Source of the DNA: Acidobacteriota bacterium
GTDB lineage: Bacteria; Acidobacteriota; Terriglobia; Bryobacterales; UBA6623
Assembly (NCBI GenBank): GCA_016125275.1
Contig: WGMB01000009.1
Location: 186,001-250,000, forward strand
Length of the DNA: 64,000 nucleotides
Direction: 5' to 3'
The notes beneath the pieces are model-generated. The model did not search any database. It was not told the DNA's origin and saw nothing but the letters and a program-made list of their open reading frames with translations. The translations under genes were made by a program, and so were the position numbers. This document shows positions 17,398-24,738 of the stretch, piece by piece; position 1 is the first letter of the stretch, and the number at the start of each line of letters is the position of its first letter.

Positions 17398-19185
17398 ATG
17401 CGCCATGTCGTCGTCTTCGTCGCGTTGCTCATCGCCGGAGGGTGCGGTCCGACCGGTTTGGTCTCCGACAATCCCCGCCAGTGGACGCCCCTGACGGTCA
17501 GCTTCGAAGGCCCGGAAACCTCCGAAGACGCCGCCCCCAACCCCTTTCTCGACTACCGCCTCAGCGTCACCTTCCGCCATGAGGAGAGCGGCGACGCCTT
17601 CACCGTGCCCGGCTACTTCGCCGCCGACGGCGACGCCGCCGAGAGCTCTGCCAAGGCGGGCAAGGTCTGGAGGGCGCGCTTCACCCCGCCGGCCGCCGGC
17701 GCCTGGCGCTACGAAGCCTCCTTCCGCCAAGGCGAGCGCGTGGCCCTGAGTGACGACCCGCAGGCCGGCGAGCCGGGCCCGCTGATCGACCGCGCGAGCG
17801 GCAAGCTCACCGTCGCGCCGCCCGCCGCCGACGCCCCCGGCTTCTACGCCAAGGGCGCGCTGGCCTGGGACGGCGAGCGCTACCTGCGCTTCGCCGACGG
17901 CGACCGCTTTCTCAAGGGCGGCGCCGACAGCCCCGAGAACTTCCTGGGCTACTACGAGTTCGACGACACCTTCGACAGCGGCAAGCACGAGAAGGTCGAT
18001 ACCGACAAAGCCGACTTCATCCACCACTACGAGCCCCACGCCGGCGACTGGAAGGAAGGCGACCCGACCTGGCAAGGCGGCAAGGGCAAGAACATCGTCG
18101 GCGCGCTGAACTACTTGGCCTCCAAGGGCATGAACAGCGTCTACTTCCTGACCTACAACGTCGACGGCGGCGACGGCAAGGACACCTGGGTCTGGACCGG
18201 TCCCGACGAGCGCGAGCGCTTCGACGTCTCCAAGCTCGCCCAGTGGGAGATCGTCTTCTCCCACATGGACCGGCTGGGCCTGATGCTCCACGTGGTGCTG
18301 CACGAGACCGAGAACGACGAGAAGCTGGGCGGCGACGGCGGCCTCAACGACGTCCGCAAGCTCTACTTCCGCGAGCTCGTCGCCCGCTTCGGCCACCACC
18401 CTGCGCTGATCTGGAACATGGGCGAGGAGAACGACATGCTCGACGACGACCGCCTCGACAACGCCGAGTACCTGCGCTCGATCGACGCCTACCGCCACCC
18501 CATCACCGTCCACACTCACAACCGCCGAGCCTTCGCCACCTACGACTGCCTGCTCGACAAGCCTCCCTACGAGGCCACCTCCATCCAGGGCCGCATGGAG
18601 CGCGCCAACGCCGAGACCATCGAGATGATCCGCCGCGCCACCGCCGCCGGACGCCAGTGGGCCGTCTTCCACGACGAGCAGACGCCGGCTAGTACCGGCG
18701 TGAAGCCCGACGCCGACGACCCCGACCACGACCTGCCGCGCCAGGGCGAGCTGTGGGGCAACCTGATGGGCGGCGGCTCCGGCGTGGAGTGGTACTTCGG
18801 CTACAAGTACGACCACATGGACCTGAACGCCGAGGACTGGCGCTCGCGCGAGCGGATGTGGGACCAGACCCGCTACGCGCTGGAGTTCTTCCGCACCCAC
18901 CTGCCGTTCTGGGAGATGGCCGCCGACAACGCGCTCAGCTCCGCCGCCGACGCCTACGTCTTCGCCAAGCCCGGCGAGGTCTACGCCGCCTACCTGCCCT
19001 CCGGCGGCGCCTCGGAGCTCACGCTCGAGCCGGGGAGCTACTCGGTGGGCTGGTATGACCCGCGCCACGGCGGCGCCTTGCAGGTGGGCACGGTCGAGAC
19101 CGTCGACGGCCCCGGAACCGTCTCACTGGGCGCGCCCCCTTCGGAAGCCGGCCGGGACTGGGCCGCCCTGGTCCGCAAGAAGTAA
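17398..19185 (+). CDS. DUF5060-containing glycoside-hydrolase-like lipoprotein
   Basis: A 595-residue exported protein. The N-terminus VVVFVALLIAGGC has a lipobox-like Cys near residue 17, so it may be a lipoprotein. Residues ~30-130 form a DUF5060 beta-sandwich (TVSFEGPETSEDA ... FTPPAAGAWRYEASF). The central ~170-505 region is a TIM-barrel of the DUF4038/apiosidase-like type: RFLKGGADSPENFLGYY, HVVLHETENDEK, LIWNMGEEND (a Glu-rich putative active-site strand) and WAVFHDEQTPAS. The last ~90 residues form a beta domain like the collagen-binding-type C-terminus. Such enzymes cleave plant or surface glycans. A strong GGAGGA precedes the chosen ATG at 17398, and an upstream in-frame start lacks a signal sequence. 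It is divergent from the sulfatase. Confidence 0.85.
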   Translation: MRHVVVFVALLIAGGCGPTGLVSDNPRQWTPLTVSFEGPETSEDAAPNPFLDYRLSVTFRHEESGDAFTVPGYFAADGDAAESSAKAGKVWRARFTPPAAGAWRYEASFRQGERVALSDDPQAGEPGPLIDRASGKLTVAPPAADAPGFYAKGALAWDGERYLRFADGDRFLKGGADSPENFLGYYEFDDTFDSGKHEKVDTDKADFIHHYEPHAGDWKEGDPTWQGGKGKNIVGALNYLASKGMNSVYFLTYNVDGGDGKDTWVWTGPDERERFDVSKLAQWEIVFSHMDRLGLMLHVVLHETENDEKLGGDGGLNDVRKLYFRELVARFGHHPALIWNMGEENDMLDDDRLDNAEYLRSIDAYRHPITVHTHNRRAFATYDCLLDKPPYEATSIQGRMERANAETIEMIRRATAAGRQWAVFHDEQTPASTGVKPDADDPDHDLPRQGELWGNLMGGGSGVEWYFGYKYDHMDLNAEDWRSRERMWDQTRYALEFFRTHLPFWEMAADNALSSAADAYVFAKPGEVYAAYLPSGGASELTLEPGSYSVGWYDPRHGGALQVGTVETVDGPGTVSLGAPPSEAGRDWAALVRKK

Positions 19186-19244
19186 CAACCACGCCGCCGG
19201 ATGACGGGTTTCTCCCGCCAAGATCGCATCCATCGCTGAGAGCC

Positions 19245-19275
19245 CCCTCGCTCGAGCGCCCGAGCGCAACGAGGG
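19245..19275. repeat. Hairpin upstream of the hypothetical gene at 19298
   Basis: CCCTCG (19245-19250) pairs with CGAGGG (19270-19275), and inside it CTCG (19251-19254) pairs with CGAG (19261-19264). A GGAGGA ribosome binding site follows before the ATG at 19298. It could terminate the DUF5060 transcript or structure the leader. Confidence 0.35.
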
Positions 19276-19297
19276 CCTCTTCGGAGGAGACGCAGCG

Positions 19298-20161
19298 ATG
19301 AGCGATACCTATCAGCGGATTGCAGGGCGGCTCGCGGGCTTCATGCCGCCCATCCCCATCGGCAAGTACATCGAGACCGGCACCCTGCAGGTCGCCAAAA
19401 CCACCCTCGACGGCATCACCTTCAAGCCCAAGGACCACGACGGCCTGCTGCAAGCGCTGCGGGTCGCCCGCACCGATCTGGGCGACAAGGCCTTCGCCGC
19501 GGCCAGCCTTGACCGCAATCACGAGCATTGGGCGCTCAAGCTCTCCCTGCGCCGGACCGAAGGGACCGGGTTTCGCGAGACCTGGCGCTTTCCGCCGCTC
19601 TCGGACCGCCCGCTCACGACCGCCGCGGGCCGCCTGGACCGCCGCGCCCAGCAACTGGCCGGGAACTACGCCGGGCAGTTCGGCGACCTGGTGGAGCTGC
19701 CCGACATCTCCTCGCTGCACGTGGGCTTGGCCGAGCACAAGTGCAACATCCACATCGACAAGACCGGCTTCGTACTCGAAGGCGTGGACAAGGACGTCTC
19801 GCTGACGCCGGACTTCCTGGAGCATCTGGTGAACGAGCTGGTCTTCAAGACCGACATCAAAGGCATCGCCCCGCACTGGGCCAAGCGCGCCTTCGATCAC
19901 GTCTCGCTGGTCTATCCCAGCTCCGAGAGCAACTTCTCGCGGATGGGTCCGCGCCTCCGCCAGGTCCCCCTGCTGCGCGAGCTGGGCCGGCTGCCGGGCG
20001 TCGGTCCGATCCTGGGCCGCGTGCCGTTGCCGGGCGTCAAGATCGACTTCTTGAACAGCCGCAAGTACAAGCTCACCGCGATGGCCTCCTGCGGGCTCAC
20101 CGGCGGCTGCTCGGCGACGCTGACCTTCGGCGGAACCCACGACCTGTTTGGTTCCAAGTAG
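19298..20161 (+). CDS. Conserved hypothetical protein, 287 aa
   Basis: I do not recognise this family. The protein has no signal peptide, no obvious membrane helix and no known catalytic motif. Visible features are a beta-rich middle (LHVGLAEHKCNIHIDKTGFV), a His/Lys/Arg-rich composition, and a C-terminal segment with GLTGGCSATLTFGG. Start ATG at 19298 is preceded by an excellent GGAGGA at 8-nt spacing. Codon use is like that of its neighbours, so it is a real gene. It lies between the DUF5060 glycosidase and an M28 peptidase on the same strand, but the hairpin upstream and a promoter-like element before the peptidase suggest its own transcription unit. It is probably cytoplasmic. Confidence 0.6.
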   Translation: MSDTYQRIAGRLAGFMPPIPIGKYIETGTLQVAKTTLDGITFKPKDHDGLLQALRVARTDLGDKAFAAASLDRNHEHWALKLSLRRTEGTGFRETWRFPPLSDRPLTTAAGRLDRRAQQLAGNYAGQFGDLVELPDISSLHVGLAEHKCNIHIDKTGFVLEGVDKDVSLTPDFLEHLVNELVFKTDIKGIAPHWAKRAFDHVSLVYPSSESNFSRMGPRLRQVPLLRELGRLPGVGPILGRVPLPGVKIDFLNSRKYKLTAMASCGLTGGCSATLTFGGTHDLFGSK

Positions 20162-20206
20162 CACATGCCAGGGACTTTCCGTCCGGCTCGGCGGGCGCCC
20201 CTGTGC

Positions 20207-20212
20207 TAGATT
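20207..20212 (+). promoter_or_regulatory. TAGATT -10 element, leaderless TTG start at 20219
   Basis: TGCTAGATT ends 6 nt before the TTG start of the M28 peptidase, so the predicted transcript starts at or next to the initiation codon. No ribosome binding site is present. Confidence 0.45.
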
Positions 20213-20218
20213 CCTAGG

Positions 20219-21691
20219 TTGACCCGCCGCAACCTCCTGGCGCTCGCCGGGCTCGCTCCGCTGCTGCGCGCCGGCGACGCGCCCGTGCACGCCGTGCTCG
20301 AAGCGGTGGCGCGCTCGGAGAGCATCGACCCCACCCTGCGGCAGGTGTGCGACGAGCTCGGCGCCCGGCCGGCCGGCACCCCCGCCATGCGGCGCGCCGT
20401 CGACTGGGCTCTGGCGGAGTTCCGCGACATCGGCGTCGACGAGGCGCACGCCGAGGAGTTCACCATCCCCATGCTGTGGCAGGAGGGCGACACCCGCGTC
20501 GAGGTGCTCGAGCCGGTCGCCTTCCAGGTTCAGGCCGCCGCCACCGCTTGGTCGCCGCCCACCCGCCGCAAGGGCATCGAGGCGGAGGTCATCGACGGCG
20601 GCTCGCGCGCCGGCGACATCGAGCGGCTCGGCGCGGCCGTCCGTGACAAGATCGTGCTGATGCGTCTGGACGAGGTGCGCACCTTCTACGACCTCGGCAT
20701 CGAGCAGCGCGACGCCATCGTGGCCCTGCGCGAAGCCGCCGCCGCCGGCGCCGCCGCCCTGCTGCTGGTCTCCACCCGCGGCGACCGCCTGCTCTACCGC
20801 CACATCCACAGCGTCAACGGCGAAATCGACCCGCTGCCCAGCGCGCTGGTCACGCGCGAGGACGGCCTGCGCATCGCGCGGCTGCTCGACGCCGACAAGA
20901 CCGTGCGCGTCCGCCTGCGGCTGCCCAACCACATCGAGCACGACGCCCCCGACTCCAACGTCATCGCCGAGATCCGCGGCCGCGAAAAACCCGACGAGAT
21001 CGTGCTGCTGGGCGCCCACTTCGACTCCTGGGACATGGGCACCGGCTGCCTGGACAACGGCGTGAACGTGACGCTGGTGATCGAGGTCGCCCGCGCCATC
21101 GTGCGCGCCGGCGTCCGCGCTCGCCGTACCATCCGCTTCGCGCTGTTCAGCGGCGAGGAAGCCGGCTTGCTGGGCTCCTGGGCCTACGTCCGCCGCCACT
21201 GCGACGAGCTCGACCGCTTCGTGGCCGTGATCGTGCATGACATGGGCCTGGGCGAGATCGAGGGCTACGCCCTCAACGGACGGGCGGAGCTCGAAGAGCC
21301 GCTGCGCAAAGCCCTGGAGCCGCTCGGCCGCAGCGCGCCCCAGCGCAACACCACCGAGGCCTTCTTCGGCAGCGACCACTTCGACTTTCTGCTCGAAGGC
21401 GTACCCGCGCTGGTCGCCATGCAGGACACCTCCGGCTACGTGCGGCCCTACCACTCCGCCGCCGACACCTACAATCAAGTCGAGCCCGGCCAACTGCGCC
21501 AGCGGATCCGCACGGCCGCCGCGGCCTGCTTCGGCATCGCCGACCTGGAGGAGCGCTTCGGCCCCCGGCTGGACCGCCAGGGCGTGGAGCAGTTGCTGGA
21601 CCGCACCCAGCTCGACGAGCAGATGCGCTTTCTGCATTTTTGGGATCAGTGGCAGTCCGGCGCGCGGGGCCGCGCGCCGTCGGGAGGCTGA
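20219..21691 (+). CDS. Exported M28-family zinc metallopeptidase
   Basis: A 490-residue aminopeptidase-type enzyme. A short N-terminal signal (MTRRNLLALAGLAPLLRA, Tat-like) indicates export. Residues ~100-250 form a PA-type insertion. The M28 catalytic core follows: GAHFDSWDMGTGCLDNG supplies the first His and the bridging Asp, FSGEEAGLLGS the catalytic Glu-Glu pair, VIVHDMGLG an Asp ligand and PYHSAADTYNQ the last His. All zinc ligands are present, so an active di-zinc peptidase (aminopeptidase or carboxypeptidase) is expected in the periplasm. The start is TTG at 20219, supported by the leaderless -10 element. The stop codon overlaps the ATG of msrB (TGATG), so the two are translationally coupled. 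Confidence 0.88.
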   Translation: MTRRNLLALAGLAPLLRAGDAPVHAVLEAVARSESIDPTLRQVCDELGARPAGTPAMRRAVDWALAEFRDIGVDEAHAEEFTIPMLWQEGDTRVEVLEPVAFQVQAAATAWSPPTRRKGIEAEVIDGGSRAGDIERLGAAVRDKIVLMRLDEVRTFYDLGIEQRDAIVALREAAAAGAAALLLVSTRGDRLLYRHIHSVNGEIDPLPSALVTREDGLRIARLLDADKTVRVRLRLPNHIEHDAPDSNVIAEIRGREKPDEIVLLGAHFDSWDMGTGCLDNGVNVTLVIEVARAIVRAGVRARRTIRFALFSGEEAGLLGSWAYVRRHCDELDRFVAVIVHDMGLGEIEGYALNGRAELEEPLRKALEPLGRSAPQRNTTEAFFGSDHFDFLLEGVPALVAMQDTSGYVRPYHSAADTYNQVEPGQLRQRIRTAAAACFGIADLEERFGPRLDRQGVEQLLDRTQLDEQMRFLHFWDQWQSGARGRAPSGG

Positions 21692-22281
21692 TGCGGCTAC
21701 GGTTGGCGTGCTGGCTGACGGCGGCGTGGAGCTGTTCCTGCGCCGTGCCGGTCGCCCCGCCCGAGCTGCAGCCGCCGCTGGAAACCTGGGGTCCGCCGGT
21801 GGAGGTCCAGCGCTTCGACGCCGCCGGCCGCCCGCTCGGCCCCGAGTCGGTTCCTACAATCCTCAAGAACCCCGCCGCCTGGCAAGCCCGGCTGGGCGTC
21901 CGCTCCTACGCCGTGTTACGCCAGGGCGCCACCGAGCCGCCGTTTTCGAGCCCGCTGGCCCAGGTGGCCGAGCAAGGCGTCTACGTCTGCCGGGGTTGCG
22001 GCCTGGAGCTGTTCGCGGCGGCGGCGCAGTTCGACTCCCCCACCGGCTGGCCGAGCTTCACCGCGCCGCTGAGCGGCCGCAACATCGTCACGGGTTGGGA
22101 CAGGAGCTGGGGCATGCAGCGGCGGGCCGTGCGTTGCGTCCGCTGCGGAGGGCGCCTGGGCCACGTCTTCGGCGACGGCCCGGCTCCCACCTACAAGCGC
22201 TACTGCCTCAACGGCGCGGCGCTGCGGCTGGTGGGCGGCGATTCGCCTGGCTCCGCTACTCCTTCGGGCCCTTCTGACTGA
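21691..22281 (+). CDS. msrB: Exported peptide-methionine (R)-S-oxide reductase MsrB
   Basis: A 196-residue methionine-R-sulfoxide reductase that repairs oxidised protein methionines. The catalytic domain begins near residue 55. Zinc ligands are Cys100/Cys103 (VCRGCG) and Cys149/Cys152 (VRCGGRLGHVFGDG). The catalytic residue is Cys172 in RYCLNGAAL, and GWPSF (119-123) is canonical. The N-terminus MRLRLACWLTAAWSCSC is hydrophobic and ends in cysteines, so a signal or lipoprotein peptide is likely and the enzyme probably works in the envelope. The ATG shares an A with the peptidase stop (TGATG) behind GGGAGG. A longer in-frame start upstream would lie inside the peptidase and is rejected. Its 3' end overlaps the convergent yhaM-like gene by 26 bp. 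Confidence 0.9.
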   Translation: MRLRLACWLTAAWSCSCAVPVAPPELQPPLETWGPPVEVQRFDAAGRPLGPESVPTILKNPAAWQARLGVRSYAVLRQGATEPPFSSPLAQVAEQGVYVCRGCGLELFAAAAQFDSPTGWPSFTAPLSGRNIVTGWDRSWGMQRRAVRCVRCGGRLGHVFGDGPAPTYKRYCLNGAALRLVGGDSPGSATPSGPSD

Positions 22282-23461
22282 GAGCCATCTGGAGCTTTTC
22301 GCCGAACAGCCCCTGCGAGAGATCCACCTTCTTCTGCTGCTTGGCCGTCGTCGGCGCGGGGCCAGCTAGAGCGTCCGGCGCGGGAGCCGACAGCGGCAGC
22401 GGAGGAGGAGGCGGCGGCGCCATCCACTCGCTCTCGTTGTCGTCGCCGTCGGAATCCTTGGCCTCGGAACCCTCGGTCTCGCCCTGCTCCGGGGCCGGGC
22501 CGTTGAGGTACCGCGCCACGTTCAGAATCGGCCGCTCGAGCGACGGGTTGTAGCGCGTCCACTCCGGCTCGACGCCGAGCTCGGCGTCGAGCGAGGCCCG
22601 CATGCTCTCGAGCTTCGAGTCCAGGTCGTCGATATACGACAGCGCCAGCGCTTCCGGAAACATCGGCAGCTTCGGCGAGCCGAACTCATAGCGGCCGTGG
22701 TGACTCAGCACCATGTGCTCCACCAGCCGCTTCAGCCGTGGCGGAAAGCCCGGCAGCGCGGAGCACTTGCGGTCCACCAACTGCAGCGCCATCGAGATGT
22801 GGCCCAGCAACTGCCCGTCGGAGCTGTAGCCGAAGGAGCGCTCGTAGGTCAGCTCGTCGATCTTGCAGATATCGTGGAACAGCACGCCGGTCTGGATCAG
22901 GTCGAGGTCCAGGTAGTCGTAGTTCGACGCCACCAACCGCGCCAGGTTCATCAGCGAGCAGACGTGCTCGAGCAGGCCGCCCACGCAGGCGTGATGCAGC
23001 GACTTGGCGGCCGGCGCCACCCGCAGCTTGCCCACGATCTCCTCGTCGTCGAGCACCGACAGCGCCAGCGCCTTGAGGTCGGGGTTGGAGAAGCCGCTGA
23101 AGGCCGCCCGCAGCTCCGCCAGCATCTCGTCGATGTCGCGCTTGGTGTGCGGCATGTAGTCGGCGAGATCGATCTCCGACTCCTCCGCCCGCCGCAGCCG
23201 CTGGATGATCATCTGCGGCTTGTCGCGATAGAGCTGAATATTGGCTTTGACCTTGACGAAGTCGTCGCGATCGAAGGTCTCGAGCACGTCTTCGACGCCG
23301 TCCCACATCTTCGCCTCGACTTGGCCGGTTCGGTCCGACAACACGAGGGAAAGATAGGGCTCGCCGGAGTTCTTCTTGAAGCGGACTTCCTTGGATTGCA
23401 CCAAGAAGAACGAGACGACGCGGTCGTTGGGCTGACAGTCCTGAACGTATTTGGTCTTCAC
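22256..23461 (-). CDS. YhaM-like 3'-5' exoribonuclease (OB fold plus HD domain)
   Basis: A 401-residue cytoplasmic nuclease. Residues ~8-95 form an OB fold (LVLSDRTGQVEAKMW) that binds nucleic acid. Residues ~150-300 form an HD domain with His157, His166 (GGLLEHVCSL), the HD pair His196-Asp197 in LFHDICKID, and a later LSHHGRYEFG. Bacillus YhaM (about 314 residues) trims RNA 3' ends, and this protein is longer. The extra ~80 residues are an acidic and Pro-rich tail (EWMAPPPPPPLPLSAP) that looks disordered. It is the last gene of a minus-strand group rfaE2-mfd-ppiC-yhaM. Start is GTG. The 3' end overlaps convergent msrB. Confidence 0.85.
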   Translation of the reverse strand: MKTKYVQDCQPNDRVVSFFLVQSKEVRFKKNSGEPYLSLVLSDRTGQVEAKMWDGVEDVLETFDRDDFVKVKANIQLYRDKPQMIIQRLRRAEESEIDLADYMPHTKRDIDEMLAELRAAFSGFSNPDLKALALSVLDDEEIVGKLRVAPAAKSLHHACVGGLLEHVCSLMNLARLVASNYDYLDLDLIQTGVLFHDICKIDELTYERSFGYSSDGQLLGHISMALQLVDRKCSALPGFPPRLKRLVEHMVLSHHGRYEFGSPKLPMFPEALALSYIDDLDSKLESMRASLDAELGVEPEWTRYNPSLERPILNVARYLNGPAPEQGETEGSEAKDSDGDDNESEWMAPPPPPPLPLSAPAPDALAGPAPTTAKQQKKVDLSQGLFGEKLQMALSQKGPKE

Positions 23462-23511
23462 GAAATCCGCCCTGCTGGGTTGGAACGGGCGCGCTCCCAG
23501 CCGGCCTGCGA

Positions 23512-24690
23512 TCAGTTGGTCGGATCGATGTCGCTGGCCGGCCGATCCCCCTTATCGTCCTTGTTGCCGCCGAGAGGGATCATCCACAGCAGCTTTTTCT
23601 TCTTGCCCTTGCGAAGGACTTCATCGCGGGTGGTGGTCACCGGGGCGAGCTTGGCCGGGTCGGTCCAAGAAGTGTCCTTGCCCGGGGCCGCGCCTATGTC
23701 GACGAATCCGGGGCGGATCTCGATGTAGGCGTCATAGCGCAACTCGGTGAGAAACTTGCGGATCGCGGGGCTGTAGAGCGGAGCCGAGAGCTTGTTGCGG
23801 ATCTCGTCCTCCACCTCCGGCAGCCCGGCCAGGCCCTCGCGATACTTGTCGGTGACCTTCAGGATCAGGTAGCCGTTGGGAACTTCGATCAGGTCGGTGA
23901 TGTAGCCGGGGTTCTTGTCGAAGACGCGCTCTTCGAGATCGGCGCGCAGCGAGCCGCGCCGCCAGATGCCGATGTCGCCGCCGTTCTCCTTGGAGCCGGC
24001 GCTGTCGGAGAAGCGCCGCGCCATCTCAGCGAACGGCTCGCCCTTCTGCACGCGGTCGTGCACCTCGCGCGCCTTCTTCTCCACTTCCGCCTTCTGCTCG
24101 GCGGTCGCCGCGCTCTCGTTCGAGATCAGCAGCTCGCTGAGCCGGACGCCCTCCTCGCGGATGAACTCGTCCTCGTGCTCCTTGTAGTACTTCTCGATCT
24201 CCTCGGGCTTGACCGAGATGCGCGAGCCGACTTCCTGGCCGATCACCGTCTGCGACAAGAAGTTGTCGCGCATCTGATCCATCAGATCCTCGACCGGCGT
24301 GCCGGCCTTCTCACTGGCCCAGCGCTCGAACTCTTCGACGGTCTTGATCTCGTACTGCTTCATGATCGCGTCGCGCTGGCGGAGCACCTGGGGTTCCACA
24401 TTCACCCCCATCTCCTTGCCCTTCTGCACCAGCAGGCGCTCGTCGATGAGGTCGCGCAAGGAGTTCTTCTCGCGCTCCTGCGCCACCTGCTCCTTCTGCT
24501 CGGCCGGGATGCGCCCGTCGCGATCGATCTCGGATCTCTGCTCGTTCACCATCCGCTCGTATTCCGAGCGCAGGATCACGTCGCCATTGACTTTGGCGAT
24601 GATCTCTTCGACGACGATCGTCGCCGCGGAGGCCGCGCCGCAACACACGGCGACCCCGAGCAAGGCAAGCACGCGATTCCGAGCCAACAT
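23512..24690 (-). CDS. Exported SurA/PpiC-type peptidyl-prolyl isomerase
   Basis: A 392-residue periplasmic chaperone/isomerase. A signal peptide spans ~1-23 (LALLGVAVCCGAASA). The SurA N-terminal-like helical domain follows with VVEEIIAKVNGDVILRSEYE, which is typical of SurA. The parvulin domain lies at ~190-300, with RLSELLISNE, FAEMARRFSDSAGSKENGGD and YLILKVTDK. A basic/Asp-rich C-terminal tail (GKKKKLLW) follows. Function: folding or isomerisation of outer-membrane and exported proteins. TACCAT (24698-24703) ends 7 nt before the ATG at 24690, so the message is probably leaderless. An upstream TTG start is less likely. It sits 48 bp after mfd and 50 bp before yhaM. Confidence 0.9.
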   Translation of the reverse strand: MLARNRVLALLGVAVCCGAASAATIVVEEIIAKVNGDVILRSEYERMVNEQRSEIDRDGRIPAEQKEQVAQEREKNSLRDLIDERLLVQKGKEMGVNVEPQVLRQRDAIMKQYEIKTVEEFERWASEKAGTPVEDLMDQMRDNFLSQTVIGQEVGSRISVKPEEIEKYYKEHEDEFIREEGVRLSELLISNESAATAEQKAEVEKKAREVHDRVQKGEPFAEMARRFSDSAGSKENGGDIGIWRRGSLRADLEERVFDKNPGYITDLIEVPNGYLILKVTDKYREGLAGLPEVEDEIRNKLSAPLYSPAIRKFLTELRYDAYIEIRPGFVDIGAAPGKDTSWTDPAKLAPVTTTRDEVLRKGKKKKLLWMIPLGGNKDDKGDRPASDIDPTN

Positions 24691-24697
24691 CTGCTTT

Positions 24698-24703
24698 ATG
24701 GTA
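24698..24703 (-). promoter_or_regulatory. TACCAT -10 element for the ppiC/surA-like gene
   Basis: Minus-strand TACCAT ends 7 nt before the ATG at 24690, in the 48-bp gap after mfd. This predicts an internal, leaderless promoter inside the mfd gene group. Confidence 0.4.
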
Positions 24704-24738
24704 TCTGTTCCGCGCCGGGAAACCAAAAAGTTCCCTTT

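Noticed and set aside
19019-21637. 872-aa minus-strand open frame across the hypothetical and M28 genes
   Set aside because: It crosses two independent genes and carries no recognised domain. M28 catalytic motifs are on the plus strand.
23512-24726. A TTG start 12 codons upstream for the ppiC/surA-like gene
   Set aside because: The ATG at 24690 begins a clean signal peptide and lies 7 nt after a TACCAT element. The upstream start has neither.
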